Shown here one piece after another: positions 57,715-64,000 of a stretch of DNA of 64,000 nt; position 1 is the stretch's first letter; each line of letters opens with the position of its first letter. The DNA is taken from contig JAMKCH010049195.1 in the NCBI GenBank assembly GCA_023653785.1, positions 1-64,000 on the forward strand, written 5' to 3'. The translations under genes and the position numbers were made by a program. Under the pieces are notes generated by a model that was not told where the DNA came from, did no database searches, and saw nothing but the letters and a program-made list of their open reading frames with translations. This stretch comes from Ophioderma brevispina (lineage: Eukaryota; Echinodermata; Ophiuroidea; Amphilepidida; Ophiodermatidae).

Positions 57715-59600
57715 AAGTTTTCTCACGGCGTCGGCGTGGCCCAACGTTTCCGCCTAGCGCGTACGTTTAGTTTTTTTGTTTTGTTTTTTTTTTCATCATC
57801 TTAATAAATTTATCCTTATATGTTTTTTCATCGATCGTTACTAGCATCAGAGTAGTTTATAAGGTTAAAATATCTTTAAATACTCTCAAAAATAATAAAG
57901 GAACACGAAGCAAACCTATGAGCCGGGCTGAGTGCGGCATTTGGATTAGGTAAATAGCCGTGACGTTAAACCCTCGTGTGAAGGCGCACACCACTAAATA
58001 ACGCTCCCATTGATACACGGAAAAATCCACCTTTTGCTCCCGCTGATTTTGCACCCCCTCCCGCGTGACAATATTTTGAATATTATGGGGAATCGATTTC
58101 CCTATAGATCACAACTAAATTTCGAATAAGTTTCATTTTTGATATCATTCTATTAGAGATTTTTCAGATAGGGCATATGAACAGCGCCACCACTATTTTT
58201 AGCCGACGTTTACGCCTCATACATAGCCGCTTTCGACCATGGCGGAATTCGAGTGCCTAGTTTTCTACAATCTCTTCTACATCTCTACACATCTTCTAAC
58301 ACTACACCGAATCGAATTTCCAACTTTTTGATATCTCATCAAGCGATGGTCACGCTATACCTTTCTACTTTTAATAAATATAAACACTCACTAGGACCGG
58401 TCCCCAAAGTATGCAAATATCTCAAACATGTTTTGTCATTTTTAACATTACCGGAAACTAACCTACCTTCTAGTTTATGCTGAGCATAACCTTTTGTCTT
58501 TCATTCATCTTTTAAACATTTGGACATTATCGTGTATCAGCTAACGTAAAGGTACATGGACTTGGTATCAACATAATCCAAAATGCCCAAATTTAAAGGT
58601 GCATCCTAATCGTCAAGATTTTTCAAACTCTACTCAAACAGGACTCTGTATCATCTTACAATACCATACGCACAGAACAAGAATCCCACACATTGTTTTC
58701 ATCCAAACGGAAAAACAAGTACTAATTGGATGAATTGTTCAACATAGAATTATTACTCCCTAAACTTTCATGAGTTAGTGGTTGCCAGTTGTCTGTAGTT
58801 TGGGAACGGGTCAAAGGTCGACCCGCGTTCGTTTGTTGTCAACACAACAAATTGTGATTCTTGTTCTGTAGTATTGTAAGATCCTGTTTGAGGTAAGTTT
58901 GAAAAAATCTTGACGATGTCAGATGACTTTAAATTTGGCATTTGGCTTATTGTTAATAACCAAGTTCCTGATACATCACATAACCTTTACGTTAGGCTGA
59001 TATACGATAATGTCAATGTTAAAAGATTTAATGAAACACAAAAAGGTTATCTCAGCAGAACTAACCAATAACTAACATTCCCCCAAACGTGGATGATTTA
59101 GGCGCACCACACTGCCTCGAGTTGATCAATAAGCATTTCCTACACACGTGTTACGACGGCTATAACCCTAATCAATGGCCTCATCCCCAACCCCCGGTGT
59201 CAGAAACTGAGTTCCCCCATGAGAGAGTGTTCATAGCAATCATAGCAACATGTACGAATAAACTGTGACCTTATAGACGAGGCCATTTGCTACAGTTCTG
59301 ACACAAATGAAGCATACAGCAACTCACAATGTGGAACACAATAGACCGAGGGTGGTAGGACATTCAGTAACACGGACACTGTAGTATATGACACCGCTCA
59401 CAGGTTTGCTTCGGGGGTTCTTTTAATATTTTTGAAGTATTTAAAGATATTTTCAACCTACAAACTAATTCTGATACTAGTAACGATCGAACAAACCTAT
59501 TAAGTGATAAATTTAACGTGATGACTGAAAAAACAAACCAAAAAAAAACTAACGTGACGCGCCGTGACGCGCCGTGACGCGCCGTGAATAAACGGTAAAA
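57715..59600. mobile_element. Element with very long inverted arms, copy A (about 1.9 kb)
   Basis: The left half and the complement of the right half share many words in order: GAAGCAAACCTATGAGC / GAAGCAAACCTGTGAGC, TATAGCCGT, GGCGCAC(A)CCAC, AGCATAACCTTTTGTCTTTC, GACATTATCGTGTATCAGC and CGTCAAGATTTTTTCAAACT, up to GGTCGACC near the centre (about 58,815). The arms are roughly 800-900 bases with insertions and losses. The right end holds three GTGACGCGCC units. No transposase is seen. The open frames here are not taken as genes. A second copy follows directly. Confidence 0.8.
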
Positions 59601-59659
59601 GCCCCCCTGGCGTTTTTAAGCAAGGTAAGTCCAGTATCTGTTTTTGGAGGAACAAGATG

Positions 59660-59900
59660 ACGTGTGCTACCTTTACCCAACCGCCTTGTGAAGGGAACGC
59701 ATCATCGCATGGTTTAAAAAGCCCCGCATGGGCCAGGATTATTAAAAGTTTTAAACCAGAGAACCATGAGACTTCTTACTGCTGTCAATTGTGTTCTTGT
59801 TTATTTTTTCAGCACCAAACTTGACCAAATCTGCTTTGTTTCATTCAGGGTTCACCTCCTTTGGTTATACTCCGACGGTTTTCTTTCCCCAATGGTTTTC
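59660..59900 (+). repeat. Flank shared by both long-arm copies
   Basis: AAGGGAACGCATCATCGCAT, GGGCCAGGATTATTAAAAG and GTTCTTG then CAGGGTTCACCTCCTTTGGT recur about 1,970 bases on, after copy B (to about 61,850). The duplication therefore includes DNA outside the inverted arms. That makes a tandem duplication of a larger unit more likely than two independent insertions. TTATTTTTTCAGCACC looks like a splice acceptor, but no credible exon follows. Confidence 0.65.
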
Positions 59901-61600
59901 AAAATTTGAAAGTACACAAAGCAAACATGATGAGCCCGGGCTGAATGAAGGCATTGTGAATAGGTATAAAGCCGTACGTAACCTCCGTGTGTAAGGCGCA
60001 CACTACTAAATAATCGCTCCATTAAATTACACGTAAAAATAACCACATTGCGCCCGCTGATTTGCACCCCGCGTGACAATTTTTTGAATAAAAAAAGACT
60101 GTGGTAAGAATAATTAATACTATGATACATTTAATTAAATAAAAAATTTTTTGATATTCTATAGAGATTTTACAGATAAGGGCATATAACAGGCCACCAC
60201 TATTTTGCAATTTCCACGTGTACGCCTCATACCCGCTTTCGACCAGGGCCCTGAAGTCAAGGGCCTAGTTTCTACAACCGAATCGAATTTCCAAATTTTT
60301 TGTGATACTCTCAGCTTGGTCACCTATACTCTCTACTTTTAATACTAAGATACCACGCCCTCACTAGGAACCGGTCCCCCAAGGACTGCAAAATACCAAA
60401 CATGTTTTGTCCTTTTACCGAACGACCTACCATTCTAGTTCTGCGAGCCTACCTTTTGTCTTTCAATTCATCTTTTAACATTTGGACATTATCGTATATC
60501 ACTAACGTAAAGTTAATGCCGCGGTACATGGACTTGGTATCAACACTAACAATGCCAATTTAAAGTCTCTGACAAATCGTCAAGATTTTTCCAAACTTAC
60601 ACCTCAAACGACTCTGTAGCATCTTACAATACTTACAGACACAAACGCCACAATTGTTTTTCATCCAAACGGCGAAAAAACGTACTAATTGGAGGATGAA
60701 GTTTCAACATAGAATTAATTTACTCCCTAAAACGTCATAAGTGAGTGGTTGCCAGTTTCCGAGTTTGGCGGGTCAAGGTCGAGACACGCGTTCGTTTGTT
60801 GGTCAACCAAACAAAGTTTGGATTCTTGTTCTGTTAGTATTGTAAAGATCGCTGTTTGAGGATTTGGAAAAATCTTGACGATGTCAGATGGACTTTAAAT
60901 TGGCATTTGCTTATGTTGATACCAAGTCCATGTACACAGCATAACCTTTACTTACTATAACACATGTACTCCAAATGTTTAAAATATGAATGAAACACAA
61001 AGGTTTATGCTCAGGCTCAGCAGAACTACCTACCATTCCCCCACCGGTGGAGTGATTTGTCGCACAACACTGCCTCGGTTGTATCAATAAAGCATTCTCC
61101 TTACACACGAGGTTTTACGTACGGCTATACCTCATCAAATGCCTCATCCGCCTCAGCCCGTGTAAAGAAACTGAGTGGCCCCCATGAGAGAGTGCCTAGC
61201 TACCATAGCACATGGTACGGAATAAACTGTGACCTTCTAGACGAGGCCATGTTTGGCTACAGTGCTGACACAAATTAAGCAACAAGCCCTCAATGGGGAA
61301 CACAATAGTAGACAGATGGGTGGTATGACATTCAGTCACCCGGACACTGTAGTATATGTGTATATGATACCGCTCATCATTTTTTGCTTCGTGTTAAAAC
61401 TTTTAATATTTTTGAAGTATTTTAAAGATATTTTCAGCCTTACAACCTAATTCTTATACTAGTAACGATCAAAACACACTAGTAAGCCTACTAAATTTCC
61501 GTGATGACTGAAAAAACAAAACAAAAAAAACCTAACGTGACGCGCCGTGAAGTGACGCGCCGCGCCGTGAGTTAACGGCAAAAGCCACCTGGCTTTTAGC
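59900..61600. mobile_element. Long-arm element, copy B, lacking the outermost left end
   Basis: From AAAGCAAACATGATGAGCCC onwards it follows copy A through both arms, and the right end repeats AACGTGACGCGCCGTGAAGT with altered repeat number. The outermost part of the left arm (57,715-57,890 in copy A) is missing. Differences from copy A are dominated by single-base gains and losses. Confidence 0.8.
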
Positions 61601-61859
61601 AAGGTAGCTCCAGTATCTGTCTGGAAGAACAAGAGGACGTGTGCCACCTTTACCGCCCTGTGAAGGGAACGCACATCCGCATCGCATGGGTGCAAAAAGC
61701 ACATGGGCCAGGATTATGAAAGGTTTCGTAACAAGAGAACAGAGACTTGCTTACTGTCAATGTGTTCTTGTTTTTCAGCAACCACATTTACCAAGTCTGG
61801 CTTTGTTTCAATTCAGGGTTCACCTCCTTTGGTTATCATTTATACGCCGGCGGTTTCAC

Positions 61860-62620
61860 CAACCAATGGCTCTTGGTTTCACCTGCTGGGTGCCGGGTGC
61901 ACACCACCAAATAAGCAGGAAATAAGCCAAAATCACATAGAGCTGGAATATTTATTTGACGGGTCATTGGCCAATCAGGATTGTAACTTCCGGTAATATT
62001 TTTAGGACTCCTGACCTTTCACCCCGTCAATATTTCAGGAAAATTGCCTTTTTTGGTAATTTCGAAAATAGTTCTAGATATGTTTTTTGACATTTTAAAA
62101 ATACAAAACCGTTTTAACTTTACATAATTTATGCAATATTTTTTATTGCTATTTGCTAGAATAGTTTTCAAACAGCATTATTAAAACCATAATCCTGATT
62201 TGTCAAAGGTCAGAAGTGTCCTAAAATTGGCAAAAGCCTTCCCACAATGCATCCAATCTGGAATGGCCGATTCGCTTATGTGCGACACAAGGCCAGTAAA
62301 TAATCTGCCCCATTGAATACACGCAATTACCTGTTTTGAAAGCTGAGATTTCGAACACAAGCGGAAATATTTGGCATAATTAGACTGAGACGTTTGCTCG
62401 AATATAAATGTTTGAACCTTGAGCGTATTTTGTCGGCAAGCATAAAATCTTGCTAGCCAAGGTTTACTCACAAAATTGAGGGTTTGACTTCGGCTAATAT
62501 AATTATTTGCACACAGGGGCACTAAACCTGATAAATTGTCAAACTTTCCCTCCCCTACTTTCATCCTACCAAATATAAGTCCTTGAACACTGGTTTAATC
62601 ACATTTTATTGAAAATATGC
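61860..62620. other. Non-coding DNA, nothing recognised
   Basis: No exon or element was identified. The 127-codon minus-strand frame at 62,181-62,564 contains four to five Cys residues but no spacing typical of a zinc finger or other family. It has a mixed composition and remains unassigned. Confidence 0.35.
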
Positions 62621-62629
62621 AAATGACGC

Positions 62630-63345
62630 ATAAATATTTATTCATACGGTCCAAGAAGTAGAACAGAACACTGAACCTTATGTTCTTTCACCATGCCATG
62701 TTAGAGGTTCACAGTAATCGGTTTTAGTCTGTATGTGGATTATTAAATGAATTTTCAAATATGAAATGAGCTCATTAATATCACAAACTGTCCAAAAAGT
62801 TTCGCATTTGACCTCATGGTTCTATCACCGTGCCAGTCGATGTTTATGGAATAATCAGTTTTTTTGGCTGTGGTGTGGATAAGGGTTTTTCAACATGATG
62901 CACATGAAGCTCATAATATTCAAACTTGTCCAAAAAGTAACAGCACATCACCTCCTGTTCTACCACTACCATTGTACCACGTAGAAGTACACTGTATCAG
63001 TTTTCGCTGGCAGAAAAACTCATATGTATATTAAAGGTCAATGCAAAACCTCATATGTGCAACTTCGGAAACATGGATAAACCAACCTATTGTCCAGTGA
63101 TTTTGGTCAAATCAGTTGGTGGAAATTGTGATTGTGTTCAAGACTAAAATCTATTTTCAGTATTTTGCGATACTTTGCAAAACGACAATATGGCCAAACA
63201 GGTCGTTTTGTTAGTGTTACCGAAAATGCACATATGACGGTTGTCTTAGAGGTCAAATGACATGGTTTTTTCCTGCCCAACGACGATGCAAATGAGACCT
63301 GGTCATTGTTATTCATAACCTTCCAAAAAGTATACAGCACATTAC
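62630..63345. repeat. Degenerate tandem repeat, about 140-bp period
   Basis: The segment TCATAATATTCAAACTTGTC and variants, then CCAAAAAGTA, AGCACATCACCT or similar, and TTC(T/A)ACCA occurs at about 62,645, 62,790, 62,930 and 63,320. Spacing is near 140 or a multiple of it. Units are strongly diverged. Confidence 0.5.
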
Positions 63346-63419
63346 ATTATCATGTTTATTGGTTATTGCTTGACATACGGGGTGAACTTGGAATAAAATG
63401 GATTTCAACATGTTCCAAT

Positions 63420-64000
63420 TGAAACCAGTTCACCTGGGATCAACTGGAATTTTGACATTGGCTAATTGGAAGAATGTTTTAGATATTTTGTAAAAGGGGT
63501 CAAAGGCCCCCCCCCCAAATATGTCATTAGAGGTCAAAAGGGCATGTGGGTCACAAGAGTCATTCTGTGCATACCTATAAGAGTTCAGGACCATGGTTCC
63601 TTTAATTAGTGTGTTATATGGCATTTGCTTTACAGACGTGCTTGATAGAGGTTTGAACATGGGTCAAAGGTATTTAGAGTCATTAGAGGTCCAAATGCGT
63701 AACGGCCCAAGGAGTCTTGTACCAATTGTTCTTTTGAGCAGGTTTGGTGGGCACACAGTACTTATGTGCAGATTAAATTCTATATATTTTGACCAAATGC
63801 GGTTCAAAGGGTCCACATAGGGTTCATTTGAGGTCAAATGGGAACATGCGGTAACAAGAAGTCAATTATGTGATACCATAGGGTCAATGACAGTGGTTTC
63901 TTTATTTAGTTTGTTTATAGCATTTTATTTACAGAAGTGTTGAAAAGATTTGAACAAGCGGTCAAAGGAACGGAGATGGAAGGATAAATGGGCAAAAAAT
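63420..64000. repeat. Tandem repeat rich in GGTCAAA, about 300-bp period, running off the window
   Basis: GGTTCCTTTAATTAGTGTGT and GCATTTGCTTTACAGACGTG at about 63,595-63,640 recur as GGTTTCTTTATTTAGTTTGT and GCATTTTATTTACAGAAGTG at about 63,893-63,940. The text between is full of AGAGGTCAAA words. The array continues beyond position 64,000. Confidence 0.6.

Noticed and set aside
1..64000. CRISPR array or bacterial operon
   Set aside because: Repeats are not short, evenly spaced direct repeats with unique spacers, and the exon structure and retroelements are metazoan.

Overview
The window looks like intron-rich, repeat-dominated DNA of a metazoan, most plausibly a marine invertebrate and probably a deuterostome such as an echinoderm or hemichordate. 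The reasons are: short coding exons with consensus GT/AG junctions separated by kilobases; AT-rich non-coding DNA; CR1/L2-type and Penelope-type retroelements; many fold-back elements; and abundant diffuse TGACCT/AGGTCA repeats and microsatellites. There are no bacterial-style operons, no rRNA and no CRISPR array. The species cannot be fixed from the sequence alone.

One host gene is recognisable: a TRAF-family (TRAF3/5-like) signalling adaptor on the minus strand. Three coding exons join perfectly in phase. Exon 1 (30,834-31,064) starts with an ATG just after an in-frame stop. Exon 2 (27,844-28,199) carries most of a RING finger. Exon 3 (19,020-19,356) completes the RING and carries TRAF-type zinc fingers. 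The later exons (remaining zinc fingers, coiled coil, MATH domain) were not found below 19 kb and presumably lie outside the window. In the RING, the histidine expected after Cys-Gly is an asparagine.

The rest is accessory DNA. 3.4-6.7 kb: decayed CR1/L2-like non-LTR retrotransposon, plus strand, with its 3' tail. 10.6-13.1 kb: fold-back and tandem repeats. 13.5-16.15 kb: a second CR1/L2-like element, minus strand. 19.6-20.3 kb: AGGTCA-rich repeats. 26.56-27.76 kb: 5'-truncated Penelope-like element antisense in TRAF intron 2, ending about 85 bp from the exon 2 splice donor and followed by a hammerhead-like stem motif. 28.5-35.3 kb: GGTCA repeats, hairpins and a perfect 102-bp duplication. 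35.6-41.45 kb: two arrays of the same satellite in opposite orientation with matching outer ends, resembling a fold-back transposon. 44.3-45.2 kb: an element with about 110-bp terminal inverted repeats. 45.5 kb: a reverse transcriptase scrap. 46.9-48.06 kb: a roughly 360-bp tandem repeat. 57.7-61.7 kb: two head-to-tail copies of an element with very long inverted arms.

Most of the longer open frames are not convincing genes; several lie inside hairpins or repeats. Boundaries of repeats were estimated by eye, and family names are by motif resemblance only.
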